Shown: piece after piece, positions 49,532-59,373 of the stretch | Numbering within the stretch: the first letter of the stretch is position 1 | How the letters are laid out: each line of letters begins with the position of its first letter | Assembly (NCBI GenBank): GCA_964552945.1 | Contig: CAZKIP010000001.1 | Location: 62,001-126,000, forward strand | Origin: CAZEAB01 sp964552945 | GTDB taxonomy: Archaea; Nanobdellota; Nanobdellia; Woesearchaeales; GW2011-AR9 | DNA length: 64,000 nt | Reading direction: 5' to 3' | Position numbers and translations under genes: made by a program | The notes under the pieces: generated by a model | Seen by the model: only the letters and a program-made list of their open reading frames with translations | What the model was told of the DNA's origin: nothing | Database searches by the model: none

Positions 49532-52324
49532 TTAATTTCTTCTTAGCCACCAGTAAAGAACACCGGCAAGTAAGATTACTATTACAGCTACAATCCATGG
49601 CCAAGTTGAACCTTCGGAAACTTCTTCACCAGTTACCGCTTCACCTTCGACTGCTGCTCCTTCTGCTGCAGGTGCACTAGGTTCTGCGCCTTCAGCTGCT
49701 CCTTCTGCAACGCCTTCCTTAGTTACTTCAGGTACTACTTCACCAGACTTTTCTCCGATTAGGAAGTAACTGAAACCAGGTGTTTGTGCACTATAGCGGA
49801 CATAAGTCCCATCATCTACACCAACTTTAGTAGCAAGTTCAGTCCATTCACCATCTACATACCTGTAAAGAGAAACGTCTTCCTTGTTCAAGTTGTTAGT
49901 ACTTAACCAAGTTTTTTCTACTTTGAAAAAGACATCTCTATTTGATAAAATTTCATCTTTCAAAGTTGATGATTTAGTAATCTCAATCTTTCTGTAAGTT
50001 TTCTTTGCAAAGGACTTAACTGTACTTGGGAATGAATCTCTTTTCTTTACTTGTACCCAAGCTCCGTAAGCAATTTTTGAAACATCAAAGGAAACTTCAG
50101 TAACTCCAATTGCTCCATTCTTAACAGAGACAGATGCAGATTCACCCGCTTTAATTGAAGTCCAAACTTTCTTCTCAGATAATCCAGAAATTCCAGAGGA
50201 AGAACCTCCGCCTGAACCGCCTGATCCTCCTCCACCTGACGAAGATGCCTCCACAACACTATATGAACCTCTGGTCCTTCCAATGTTTCCTGAAAAGTCA
50301 GTTGCGGTACAATATGGAGAATACTTAGTTCCAGTAGACTCTGCAGTTGCGGTTGATGTTGCATCGTTCTCAGCATCTCCTTCAAAGACAGCCGCATTCT
50401 TAATTGGATTGGTATCAGATGCTGTACAAGTACAAGTAACAGTACTGCCCACCGTAGGTGAACTCGTACAAGTAACTGTAATTGCTGGAGCTGATCTATC
50501 AACTAAGAAAGTTATAGATTCAGTCGCATTGTAGTTACCAACAGAGTCGTTAGCAAATAAGGTTACAAAATGGGTTCCTTCTGCCAAGGAATTAGAATCT
50601 ACGGAAACATTCCACTGGCCTTCCGTGCCTATTGGCTTACCCATTGACCACATTGTTACAGCCGTTCTATTGAAATCATTACCACTTGCATTATCAAACA
50701 TAAAAGTTACATTTCCTATTGACCTTCCTGTAGAATTAGTCACTGTAACATTAATATTAATGTCCCCTGAACCACTAGTAAAATTCTTACCATCTGCACT
50801 TGAACCATTAAATCTTGAAGTATTTGCAACAGAGAAATCAACAACAGGAGCAGTGTTTACTGTAAAAGTAATTGTTTCAGACCGATTTACATTATCCAAC
50901 GTGTCATTCGCAAAAAATGTAATGGTATGAACTCCTGGATGGAGCGCAGAAAGATTGTATGACATGGTCCAAATCCCTGAAGTATTGAAAGCAGCAGCAG
51001 TTTCTTGTCCATCATTAGCAGTACTCAAATTAAAAACATTTCCTGTTGCATTATCAAACAACACATAAACAGAGCTGACATCTCTTATAACCTCTCCAAT
51101 GTCCCGGATAGTATCTGAAATGTTAGCCCTAAATGTCCTATTTCCAGAAGAGAAATTGAAGGTGATTGTAGTATCTGTAAGGTTTGCAGTACCTTCCTCA
51201 CTCATGTTATAGTTAGTTACCGAAGGCCCAGTTCTGTCAACCCAGAAACTCATATACTCTGTGTTATTATAGTTACCAACACTATCATTGACAAAGATTG
51301 TTAAGTTGTGATAACCTTCAACTAAGCTACCTACATCAAAAGTAATATTCCAAAAGTTCCCATCCCAAACATCGCTAGGGGTTCCTTCAATACCCATAGT
51401 AACGTTAGAAGAATTGAAAGAATTACCAGAGGCATTATTAAATCCAAAAAAGACAGACCAAATTGGAAGAATATTTGAGGTAGTGGTCACATTAATGGAT
51501 ATGTTAAAACCAATTACTCCAGTAGTAAAATTAATCTCTGTTCTGGTAGTAGCAGTAATGTTGGCAGAAGCTGTAAAATTAATTACTTGAGCGGAATTTA
51601 CATTAAAGGAAAAAGTAGCGTCCCTATTAATGTTCCCTGCCGTATCATTAGCATAAACAGTCACAGTGTGAAATCCTGGATGTAAAGTGGACATGTTATA
51701 ATTAGTAGTCCAAATTCCAGAAGTGTTGTAAACATTAACCTGACTCACATTAAAATCATTTCCAGTTGCATTGTCAAACAAGAATATTACCCCATAAATA
51801 CTCAAATCAGAAACGTTTGCTCTAAGTGTCCTATTATGAGAAGAATAATTGAACAGAGGTACGTCACTTGAATTTAAAGCAGTAAAGCTACCATTAGAAA
51901 CGCTTGGGGCGCTATTATCAATAATGATATTTTCAGCAAAAGTATTATTAGAACTATTCAAACCACCGGTCAAGTTTTGTATAACCACAGAAATGTTGTA
52001 ATATCCATCAGCAATCAAAGTGGTATCAATACTAGTGTTCTGAAAGAAGGATTGATTCGCACTGGAGTTATGAACCGTCGTATTGTATACGTAAGTCTCA
52101 TTGGCGTTTGTAGTATTCAACGTAAACCTAAAAGTTACATTGACAACCGCATTGTTAATATAGGATCCATTGGAAAGTGTCAAGTTTAGAACCATCGTTC
52201 CCTTATAACTCTCATCTGCAACAGGAGAATCCATTCGCCCTTGATTCATAAGCGAATTAGCCGCAACCATAGCTATCAACAAAACTGCAAAAACAATAGA
52301 CGTAACAATAATTTTCTTTCTCAT
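49532..52324 (-). CDS. Secreted surface protein with Ig-like repeats and PGF-pre-PGF-like domain
   Basis: 930 residues. Signal peptide (MRKKIIVTSIVFAVLLIAMVAANS), then at least five Asn/Thr-rich Ig-like repeats of about 110 residues, each with FxFDNATGNxFN and GxHTVTVYANDTxGN. A Gly/Ser hinge is followed by a PGF-pre-PGF-like domain (YRYVDGEWTEL...FSYFLIGE), an Ala/Glu/Pro stalk and a C-terminal membrane helix (WPWIVAVIVILLAGVLYWWL). Many N-glycosylation sites (NxT/S). Likely cell-surface adhesin or S-layer-associated protein. Start at ATG 52324 with SD AGGTGGT. Confidence 0.88.
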   Translation of the reverse strand: MRKKIIVTSIVFAVLLIAMVAANSLMNQGRMDSPVADESYKGTMVLNLTLSNGSYINNAVVNVTFRFTLNTTNANETYVYNTTVHNSSANQSFFQNTSIDTTLIADGYYNISVVIQNLTGGLNSSNNTFAENIIIDNSAPSVSNGSFTALNSSDVPLFNYSSHNRTLRANVSDLSIYGVIFLFDNATGNDFNVSQVNVYNTSGIWTTNYNMSTLHPGFHTVTVYANDTAGNINRDATFSFNVNSAQVINFTASANITATTRTEINFTTGVIGFNISINVTTTSNILPIWSVFFGFNNASGNSFNSSNVTMGIEGTPSDVWDGNFWNITFDVGSLVEGYHNLTIFVNDSVGNYNNTEYMSFWVDRTGPSVTNYNMSEEGTANLTDTTITFNFSSGNRTFRANISDTIRDIGEVIRDVSSVYVLFDNATGNVFNLSTANDGQETAAAFNTSGIWTMSYNLSALHPGVHTITFFANDTLDNVNRSETITFTVNTAPVVDFSVANTSRFNGSSADGKNFTSGSGDININVTVTNSTGRSIGNVTFMFDNASGNDFNRTAVTMWSMGKPIGTEGQWNVSVDSNSLAEGTHFVTLFANDSVGNYNATESITFLVDRSAPAITVTCTSSPTVGSTVTCTCTASDTNPIKNAAVFEGDAENDATSTATAESTGTKYSPYCTATDFSGNIGRTRGSYSVVEASSSGGGGSGGSGGGSSSGISGLSEKKVWTSIKAGESASVSVKNGAIGVTEVSFDVSKIAYGAWVQVKKRDSFPSTVKSFAKKTYRKIEITKSSTLKDEILSNRDVFFKVEKTWLSTNNLNKEDVSLYRYVDGEWTELATKVGVDDGTYVRYSAQTPGFSYFLIGEKSGEVVPEVTKEGVAEGAAEGAEPSAPAAEGAAVEGEAVTGEEVSEGSTWPWIVAVIVILLAGVLYWWLRRN

Positions 52325-52464
52325 TTGAATACCACCTTCTTTTTTGAATAATTGTGAACTACGTTCTATAACAAAAATCACTTTTATAAAAGTTTATGTT
52401 AACTATAGAGTAGTCCTTTTTTTAAAAAAGGCAATTTTATATAAAGAAAAAAAATCTCTTATCC

Positions 52465-53628
52465 ATGAAACAAGTACCTCAATCATTACAAGGCAAAAGA
52501 ATTCTTATGAGAGTTGATTATAACGTCCCTCTAAAGAATGGAAAAGTTGAAGATAATTCAAAGATAAAAGCTTCTTTAGCAACAGTAAAAATTCTCTTGA
52601 GAGAAAAATGTAAAATCATTATTCTGACCCATTTGGGAAGGCCAAAAGGAAGGATTGTTTCTTCTCTGAGTGTATCCCCCATATTAAAAGAATTGAAAAA
52701 GCTGATGCCAAAAGAAAAAATATCAAAAACAGATGATTGTATTGGTAAGAAAGTAAAGGAAAAAATTGCAAAAATGAAAGATAAAGAGATTCTTATTCTT
52801 GAAAATTTACGTTTTTACAAGGAAGAAAAGGAAAATGATACTGCTTTTGCTCATTCCTTGGCTTCTTTAGGAGACATTTACATTAACGATGCTTTTGCCG
52901 TTTCTCATAGAAAACAAGCATCCGTAGCTGCAATAACAAAATTTCTCCCATCATTCCCTGGAGAACAAATGAAAAAAGAAGTTAGAGAACTGGATAAAGC
53001 ATTACATCCAAGAAGACCCTCTATTTGGATAATGGGCGGAGCGAAATTGGATAAAGTTAACCTTCTTCAGCAGGCTTTTCAAAAAGCAGATTATATTTTA
53101 ATGGGAGGAGCTCTACCTTTTCCCTTTCTTAAGGCACAAGGAATGAGTATAGGAATGTCTAAATCAGATGGCGATTCTGAAAAAATAGCAAAGAAAATAT
53201 TAAAGAAAAGGCATGCCAAAAAATTGATCTTTCCTGTAGATTATGTCGTTGCTGATAAATTTTCGCATAAAGCCAAAACAAAAATTGTTGCACATAATGA
53301 AATAAATGGAGACCAGATAGCTTTAGATCTTGGTCCAGAAACAATTAAATTATTCAAAAAATATCTAAGAAAAGCGTCAACTATTGTCTGGAATGGGCCC
53401 TTAGGTTATTTTGAATGGGTGAAATTCTCAAATTCAACCAAAGAGATTGGCCGTTTTATTGGGCACCTAACTGCAACAACTATTGTTGGTGGAGGAGAAA
53501 CTTCTGAAGCAATTAAAAAATTTCATTTAACTCATAAAATGGACCACGTTTCTACAGGAGGAGGTGCTTCACTTTCCTTTCTATCTGGAGAAAAGTTGCC
53601 AGGTTTAGAGGCTCTCAAAAAAAATTAA
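52465..53628 (+). CDS. pgk: Phosphoglycerate kinase
   Basis: 387 residues. RVDYNVPL, THLGRPKG, ENLRFYKEEKEND, GGAKLDKV, VWNGPLGYFE, GGGETSEAI and STGGGASLSFL are present. Looks bacterial in style. Reversible ATP-forming step of glycolysis. Leaderless promoter (TTTTATATAAAG). It is the only glycolytic enzyme in the window. Confidence 0.97.
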   Translation: MKQVPQSLQGKRILMRVDYNVPLKNGKVEDNSKIKASLATVKILLREKCKIIILTHLGRPKGRIVSSLSVSPILKELKKLMPKEKISKTDDCIGKKVKEKIAKMKDKEILILENLRFYKEEKENDTAFAHSLASLGDIYINDAFAVSHRKQASVAAITKFLPSFPGEQMKKEVRELDKALHPRRPSIWIMGGAKLDKVNLLQQAFQKADYILMGGALPFPFLKAQGMSIGMSKSDGDSEKIAKKILKKRHAKKLIFPVDYVVADKFSHKAKTKIVAHNEINGDQIALDLGPETIKLFKKYLRKASTIVWNGPLGYFEWVKFSNSTKEIGRFIGHLTATTIVGGGETSEAIKKFHLTHKMDHVSTGGGASLSFLSGEKLPGLEALKKN

Positions 53629-53659
53629 AATGGGATTATGATTCATTAGAAGAAAAAAA

Positions 53660-54913
53660 TTATATTTCAACCCTTATTTTTTTATTTAAGCTAACTTTTG
53701 CCAAATTTTGTAAAAAGTTTATTTCTCCACGAAGAGATTCCTGTAATTCTTCCAAATCTTCCCCCATCTTAATAAATTCATCTGAAAGCCTGTTAGATTG
53801 ATTTTCAAAATGACTTTTTCGATATTTGACTTCCTCATATTTAGCTAAAAAGGAAGAATCGTCAGGATAATTTGCGTCCTCTTTTAACTCTCTACTTAAT
53901 GAAAAATAATTTAATTGAATACTTCTAAGACTATTGTTTTCAATAAGATTTACTACTTCCTCAATCTTCTCCAAAGGAAGAGGCATTTTCCCATTTGTTA
54001 AAAGAGCCTTAAGATGTTGAAAATGATGGAGAATACTCAATCCTTCATCTTTCTCAAACGCTTGAAGAGAATTATCTAAATAACTGCTTATTAAAATGGA
54101 AGAGTTGTAATCTTTATACCTCTCTAAAGCAAAAGAAAAAGATTCAAAAAAAGAGATTATTTTTTCCTTCTCTTCATTTAATTGCTGTACAAGTTCCTTC
54201 CTCCTATCTTTTGAAGAAAGGAAATTTTTATACCCTGGTTTTTCTTCAATCTCCTTAAGTTCCCTATTCTTTTCTTCTTTTTTAAGTTCTGAAGCCTCAA
54301 CTCTCTTCTCCAAATCTGAAATTCCAGCCTTATACTTTTTATGTTTCTCAATCAAATTCTGTAAGCTTTTGGCCCGTAAAATTAATGCTTCAATGGATGA
54401 AAATCCGCTTTTAGAAATTTTCTCATCAAATTGTTCGATAGAAAGTTTAAGTTCCCTCAACTCTTTTAGGATTGCTTCCATTAAAAGATAAAAATGGTTT
54501 TCTTCAGAGAGGTTTTTGAAAAGAAGTAAAGTTTCTTCAACAAGGTAAATGGAAGATTTTGTTGCTATTTTTAAGTCTCTGCTATGTTTTAGAACTTTCT
54601 CTAAAGGTTGATTCTCAGGAAAGGATAAAGTTAATTTTTGTAAAGAAGAGGCAACATTTCTTAGTTCACTTTGATGTTTTGAAATAGACAATTTTTGAAG
54701 GATTTCTTGATTATTTACTTCTAACATCCATCGTTTATCTTTTACAATATTTAGATAAAGTTCAAATTGTTCTTTTATGTGTTCATCATCTAAAATAACT
54801 TTAATTTGGTCTTCAATCCAATATTCTAAATCTGGTAAGGAGATTACCTCTACTACATTACTCTGCTTTTTATTTTTCTTAAATTTTTCAAAAAATTTCT
54901 TTAAAAACTCCAT
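53660..54913 (-). CDS. Helical coiled-coil protein, unknown
   Basis: 417 residues, predicted almost wholly alpha-helical, with a strong coiled coil at about 180-260 (SDLEKRVEASELKKEEKNRE). Basic N-terminus MEFLKKFFEKFKKNKK could touch membranes or RNA. No family recognised. Confidence 0.65.
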   Translation of the reverse strand: MEFLKKFFEKFKKNKKQSNVVEVISLPDLEYWIEDQIKVILDDEHIKEQFELYLNIVKDKRWMLEVNNQEILQKLSISKHQSELRNVASSLQKLTLSFPENQPLEKVLKHSRDLKIATKSSIYLVEETLLLFKNLSEENHFYLLMEAILKELRELKLSIEQFDEKISKSGFSSIEALILRAKSLQNLIEKHKKYKAGISDLEKRVEASELKKEEKNRELKEIEEKPGYKNFLSSKDRRKELVQQLNEEKEKIISFFESFSFALERYKDYNSSILISSYLDNSLQAFEKDEGLSILHHFQHLKALLTNGKMPLPLEKIEEVVNLIENNSLRSIQLNYFSLSRELKEDANYPDDSSFLAKYEEVKYRKSHFENQSNRLSDEFIKMGEDLEELQESLRGEINFLQNLAKVSLNKKIRVEI

Positions 54914-55050
54914 TTAACAATAACCTCATTCCCTTATACTACCCAGAAAAGAAGTTTTTAATAATTTCGCTTGAGGAATAGATAATATTGAGGAATAATA
55001 ATGTAATAATAACAGAAAAATAAGACAATAATCAGGAAAGCCTAGAACAA

Positions 55051-56250
55051 TTAAACTCCGGCTACAATTTCCATAACATCTAAGTGTTTTAGGGGATGTT
55101 CTTTTCCAACAGTCCTTTTAGTTTTTACATCGATAGCCCTAATAAACCTTTTACCCAAATCTGTATGAATTTTGTAAGCAAAATCTAACGCGGTACTATC
55201 TTTAGGGAGAAGGAAACAATCGGGTAAAACATTCCCATCTTTATCTTCTAATTTGCTTGCACCACCTGGAAAAATAGCGATATAATTCAATATTTCAAAA
55301 ATAGCTTTATCAAGAACATCTTGGACACCGGTAGTTCCATATTTATCAAGAACATTTTCCTTAATAAAGTTTAAAGCATTTTTCTGTTTATTAGTAAGAG
55401 AACTTTCATTATTTAATTTAAATAAACCTTCTCCGGCAATGTAATCAATTAATTCTGCCTTGTTTGCTTCCTTTAAAGCAAGTTCTGATTCAGCAGAGCA
55501 ACCTACAAAAGCATATTCTGGAAAAGTTTCTTTAAGCCTATCAAGGTTATCAACAGCGTTACTTACATCCATTTTATTCCCAGCAATAATCATAGGTTTT
55601 GTTCTTTTTCTCATTAAAGTTGCCAGCTTCATTAATTCTTCTTCACTCCAATTCATTGGTTTATCTTTATCAAGTTTAAGTTTTTTAATTGCACTCTCAA
55701 CAATCTCTTCTGTAACTTTCAATCCAGATAATTGTTTTGCCAAAGCCACTTGAATTTCTTGTTTTTCTTGTTGTATAGTTCTTGAAAATTTATCCCATCC
55801 TTTCTTTAAAATTGAGAGATACCACATATCCAATTCAACTTCTAAGAACTTAACATCTTCAGCAGGATCATAAGACATTGCTGGAACAGATTCACCTTTC
55901 TCATTTGTAGAACCAGACAAATCTATAACATGAACAAGAATATCTGCTTGTCTTAAATCATCAAGAAACTGGTTCCCCATTCCCTTCCCTTCATGAGCAC
56001 CTGGAACTAAACCAGCCACATCAATCATTCTTACTGGAACAAATCTTTTATGTTGAACACAAACCCCGGTCCTAGGATTACATTGAGTATCAAATTCTTT
56101 ATCAACACAATCAATTTTTACAAAACCTACCCCTTCATTAGGTTTAATTGTTGTAAAAGGATAATTGGCTATCTCTGCCTCAGCCAAAGTAGCAGCTCTA
56201 AAAAAAGTTGATTTCCCTACTGAGGGTTTACCTACAATTCCTATAATCAT
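55051..56250 (-). CDS. ychF: YchF/Obg-family GTPase with TGS domain
   Basis: 399 residues. P-loop GKPSVGKSTFF, DVAGLVPGAHEGKGMG, NKMD, and a C-terminal TGS domain (DCFLLPKDSTALDFAYKIHTDLG). Archaeal branch of Ola1/YchF, which has a Cys-rich loop (NPRTGVCVQ) after the switch. Ribosome-associated NTPase. Confidence 0.95.
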   Translation of the reverse strand: MIIGIVGKPSVGKSTFFRAATLAEAEIANYPFTTIKPNEGVGFVKIDCVDKEFDTQCNPRTGVCVQHKRFVPVRMIDVAGLVPGAHEGKGMGNQFLDDLRQADILVHVIDLSGSTNEKGESVPAMSYDPAEDVKFLEVELDMWYLSILKKGWDKFSRTIQQEKQEIQVALAKQLSGLKVTEEIVESAIKKLKLDKDKPMNWSEEELMKLATLMRKRTKPMIIAGNKMDVSNAVDNLDRLKETFPEYAFVGCSAESELALKEANKAELIDYIAGEGLFKLNNESSLTNKQKNALNFIKENVLDKYGTTGVQDVLDKAIFEILNYIAIFPGGASKLEDKDGNVLPDCFLLPKDSTALDFAYKIHTDLGKRFIRAIDVKTKRTVGKEHPLKHLDVMEIVAGV

Positions 56251-56303
56251 AACAAGATTTCAGAAACATTACCTATATAAATATTTAGGAATTTTTGCGG
56301 GAA

Positions 56304-56816
56304 ATGGCGTTCGCATTTAGTCACATGATTTTTCCTTGGCTAATTGGAAAAGGGTATGAGTTCTTTAGTAAGAAGAAAATTAGCCACAATACTTGGTTTT
56401 TCCTTATTTTAGGAGGGATATTGCCCGATGCAGATTTTATCCTTGATTGGGGTTTTGGGATGGACTTACATCGTACTTTTTCACATAGCTTGTTTTTCTT
56501 GGTAATTATTTCATTATTAGTTTATTTTGTTTGGATTAAAAGTAGCCAAAGAAAAATATTTAGTATAGCAATTGCAGTAGGAATAGGCTCACATTTGATA
56601 GCTGACATGGCCTCTAATCCCGGAATTCCTTTACTTTGGCCTAGTTTAATCCATTTCTCCATATGGGGGATGGGATATCTTGCTCCAAACTCACCCTCCT
56701 TACTTTTCGCTCCAAAAGAAGTGATGTTATTTAACTTAAAACGAGCAGTTTTAGATATGGGGATAGGAACAATTTGGATTTTTTATCTCTGGTTTAAAAA
56801 AAGAATAAAATTCTAA
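56304..56816 (+). CDS. DUF457-type membrane-bound hydrolase
   Basis: 170 residues. Membrane helices with His and Asp residues: ILPDADFILDW, HRTFSHSLFFLVI, GIGSHLIADM, typical of YdjM/COG1988 predicted membrane-bound metal-dependent hydrolases. ATG 56304 is preceded by a TATA-like TATATAAATATT at the leaderless distance. Confidence 0.85.
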   Translation: MAFAFSHMIFPWLIGKGYEFFSKKKISHNTWFFLILGGILPDADFILDWGFGMDLHRTFSHSLFFLVIISLLVYFVWIKSSQRKIFSIAIAVGIGSHLIADMASNPGIPLLWPSLIHFSIWGMGYLAPNSPSLLFAPKEVMLFNLKRAVLDMGIGTIWIFYLWFKKRIKF

Positions 56817-56899
56817 ATGATAAAAGAACAATGTTTACACCCTTGCAAAATTTTCTACATAACTAAATATTTATATACAAATATTCTTTCCTATAAAAA

Positions 56900-57514
56900 A
56901 TGCCTAAAGAGAAACTAGCTAATACTACGAAAGCTTTTGATACTTTGAGGATTAAATATAAAGACATTTTTGATTTAAAAGAATTCTACGATGCCATGCA
57001 TGAATGGTTATTTGAACACGAATGGGTCGATAAAGAAGACAAAATGGATCACTGGGAAAGTTATTATGATGAAAGGGTCAACCAAGGAGGAGCTAAAGAG
57101 ATAAGAATTTATTGGAGATTGTTTAAGCACAACTCCACTTCAGAGTATATTAATTATTATTTAGACATTAGTTGGAAATGTTTAGCCATTACCAAAGTTG
57201 AAATTGTCAGAGATGGACAAAAGATGAAAGTTAACAAAGGAGAAATCGAGTTAACTATTGAAGGAAGCGTGGAAGAACTTTACAAAGGATTTTTCAAAAA
57301 TAATAAAATTTTAAAACATCTTGTTGGCCTATTTTCTAAGAGAATATACAAGGAAACTCTCGAACAACATAAGAAAGAATTATACCAAGAAGCATATGAA
57401 ATGAACAATTTTATCAAGCAATGGTTCAAAATGAAGAGATATCTTCCATACGAAGAAACAAGGAGTTTCTTTCCTTCAGCTGCTTGGCCATCCCACGTTA
57501 AGGAAGATAAGTAG
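56900..57514 (+). CDS. Conserved-looking hypothetical protein with Trp-rich sheet
   Basis: 204 residues, soluble, alternating charged helices and strands (EIRIYWRLFKHNS; YINYYLDISWKCLAITKVEIV). Length and composition suggest a lipid- or small-molecule-binding START/Bet-v1-like fold; that is only a guess. ATTTATATACAAA 26 bases upstream supports expression. Confidence 0.6.
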   Translation: MPKEKLANTTKAFDTLRIKYKDIFDLKEFYDAMHEWLFEHEWVDKEDKMDHWESYYDERVNQGGAKEIRIYWRLFKHNSTSEYINYYLDISWKCLAITKVEIVRDGQKMKVNKGEIELTIEGSVEELYKGFFKNNKILKHLVGLFSKRIYKETLEQHKKELYQEAYEMNNFIKQWFKMKRYLPYEETRSFFPSAAWPSHVKEDK

Positions 57515-57619
57515 AGTCACTCCCCACTGGTCAACCACAGGTAGAGTTTATATTATCATTTTTCTATTTTAATAACATGCCACCTTTTGTTTCTAGAGAA
57601 AAATGTGGAAGTTATTAAA

Positions 57620-58402
57620 ATGAATAAAAAATTTAATTTGTCAAAAGTCAAACTCAGCAGATATGATACTAAAAGGGGTTTAACATTTCCCGAAACACTG
57701 ACAGAAGAATTGGCTGAATTCATTGGAATTATGATTGGTGACGGGCATTTATCTATTTTACAAAGAACTAATAAGTTAGTTAAAAAATTTACTCAATCAG
57801 ATGTTGTAATCTCAGGAAATTGCCAAGAGAAGGGCCATTTAGACCACATACGTAAATTATTTTATAGTTTATTCAATCGAAATCTTTTTCTTAGAAAAGA
57901 TAAGAGATCGAATAGTATTCTAATGACTGCTCATTCAAGGGGGATTGTACATTTTTTGAATCTGATTTGTGGAATTCCAATAGGACGAAAAACAGATACA
58001 GTCAAAATTCCAGAAGTCATTAAGAATTCTAATTTGCGTATTAAATATGCTTTCCTTCGAGGATTAGCAGATACTGATTATTATATTGCTTTCAAAAGAA
58101 AAAATAAATATTATAATTATCCCGTAATTCGAGGAACATTTAAAAGCACTTATCTAGTGAAAGATATTGAAGAGTTGTATAAAGAAATTGGGTTTATATA
58201 TTGTGTTTCATATAACGTTATGCAGCTTGACACTAGGTTCAATAAAAGATATTTGAAGAACCATATTTATCTTAACGGAAAAGAAAATCTTACTTTATGG
58301 ATGAAACTAATTGGTTTTTCGCATCCTAAAATACGCCAAAGAATAAAAATGTGGCAGGAAGAGGGTAATTGTCCTCCTGCTAAAGCCTCAGGGGAGATTT
58401 GA
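57620..58402 (+). CDS. LAGLIDADG homing endonuclease, free-standing
   Basis: 260 residues. Two LAGLIDADG helices: LAEFIGIMIGDGHLS at about 34-48 and FLRGLADTDYYIAF at about 145-158, each with the acidic active-site residue. Monomeric double-motif enzymes cut long asymmetric DNA sites. The last six codons run through the 3' end of the convergent tRNA-Thr gene (58384-58402 shared), so its C-terminus is antisense to the tRNA. Start at ATG 57620; a TTG at 57587 is in frame but weak. Target unknown. Confidence 0.88.
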   Translation: MNKKFNLSKVKLSRYDTKRGLTFPETLTEELAEFIGIMIGDGHLSILQRTNKLVKKFTQSDVVISGNCQEKGHLDHIRKLFYSLFNRNLFLRKDKRSNSILMTAHSRGIVHFLNLICGIPIGRKTDTVKIPEVIKNSNLRIKYAFLRGLADTDYYIAFKRKNKYYNYPVIRGTFKSTYLVKDIEELYKEIGFIYCVSYNVMQLDTRFNKRYLKNHIYLNGKENLTLWMKLIGFSHPKIRQRIKMWQEEGNCPPAKASGEI

Positions 58403-58509
58403 ACTCCCGATCTCTTGATCTCTTAATGTGCGTTTGTTATTTGCATACATGCAAGAGTGAGTTTTTGCACCTTACAAGTCAAGTGCATTAGCCGCTATGC
58501 TACTGAGGC
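58384..58509 (-). tRNA. tRNA-Thr(UGU) with a 53-nt intron
   Basis: Acceptor GCCUCAG/CUGAGGC, discriminator U, D-arm GCAU/AUGC, anticodon stem CUUGA/UCAAG, loop CUUGUA plus A38, anticodon UGU at 58476-58474, T-arm GGGAG-UUCAAAU-CUCCC without intron. Intron 58420-58472 at 37/38: CUUG pairs with UAAG, bulges UAA and AGA, inner stem GUGC/GCAC and a perfect UUGCAU/AUGCAA hairpin. Mature length 73. The 3' end overlaps the LAGLIDADG gene. TATA-like AAAATTAATAAAC about 26 bases upstream. Confidence 0.93.
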
Positions 58510-58623
58510 AATAAAGAGACATCTTTGAAGTAGTTTATTAATTTTTTGATAAATTATAACAAATACCGCTCAATCACAAGTGAGCTATATAAATGATAAA
58601 TGGTTCATTATTGAAATCCATGC

Positions 58624-59247
58624 CTAAATATTTTCATGTTTTATTTTCTTCTTAGCTATTTTTCTTGCTAAATGCAATGGTTCAGGCATTTTATGAGGAA
58701 ATTTGATTGATTTATGAATTACTTGTAAAGAAGTTCCTAAAGAAACCTTATATCCGGGAGACACATAAATTGGGTTAGAATGTTCCCTAGTTTTTATTTC
58801 AAACCCTTTTACTTCCCCATTGATTTTAATTTTTCCTTCTTCAATATTACCGAACTTTAAATTGCTCGATACTCCAATAGTAGGGTGGTTAAGAACCAAT
58901 CCTAAATGAGAAGCCAACCCAATTCCCCGAGGATGATTTATACCAAGCCCTTCTACAAAAAGAACGTCAGGTTCTTCATCCAGCATGTTAAATGCTTCAA
59001 CTAAAGCAGGAAGTTCCCTGTAAGCACGATAACCTTGCATATATGGTAAAGGATTGTCTAAAACATAGGACCTTTTTTCTAATAAATTCATAGAAGGAAA
59101 CTCAAGAACTACTACAGAAGCAACCAGTTTATTCTGAACCTGCTGACATCTGGCTCCACCAATAGTTTTTATTGTCCTTAAAGTATCTTGCAAAATAACC
59201 CTAGATGCAAGTTTGAACTGTTCTCTTTTTAATTCTGTTTGATCCAT
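58624..59247 (-). CDS. nfi: Endonuclease V-like protein with altered active site
   Basis: 207 residues. Clear EndoV scaffold: GYRAYRELPALVEAF, FVEGLGINHPRGIGLASHLGL, HPTIGVSS and NPIYVSPGYKVSL. EndoV cleaves near deoxyinosine (or in RNA). The first catalytic Asp is replaced: the position reads GGARCQ (Arg33) and the second Asp is Glu99; Glu78 is kept. So activity may be lost or changed. ATG 59247 chosen, with AAAAGAGA before it; an upstream TTG exists. Confidence 0.8.
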   Translation of the reverse strand: MDQTELKREQFKLASRVILQDTLRTIKTIGGARCQQVQNKLVASVVVLEFPSMNLLEKRSYVLDNPLPYMQGYRAYRELPALVEAFNMLDEEPDVLFVEGLGINHPRGIGLASHLGLVLNHPTIGVSSNLKFGNIEEGKIKINGEVKGFEIKTREHSNPIYVSPGYKVSLGTSLQVIHKSIKFPHKMPEPLHLARKIAKKKIKHENI

Positions 59248-59373
59248 TCTCTTTTGAATTAATTTTGTTTCTAAAACAGAAGACAATTTATAAAGGTTTT
59301 GTTATTTGTTACTTTTTAGGAGTTACTCTGAAGAGAGTTAATATTTATATAGTTATCACCTATTTCTCTAAGA

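Noticed and set aside
56816..56920. Short frame starting at an ATG that overlaps the stop of the DUF457 gene
   Set aside because: About 35 codons, spans the TATA box of the next gene and overlaps its start; no SD.
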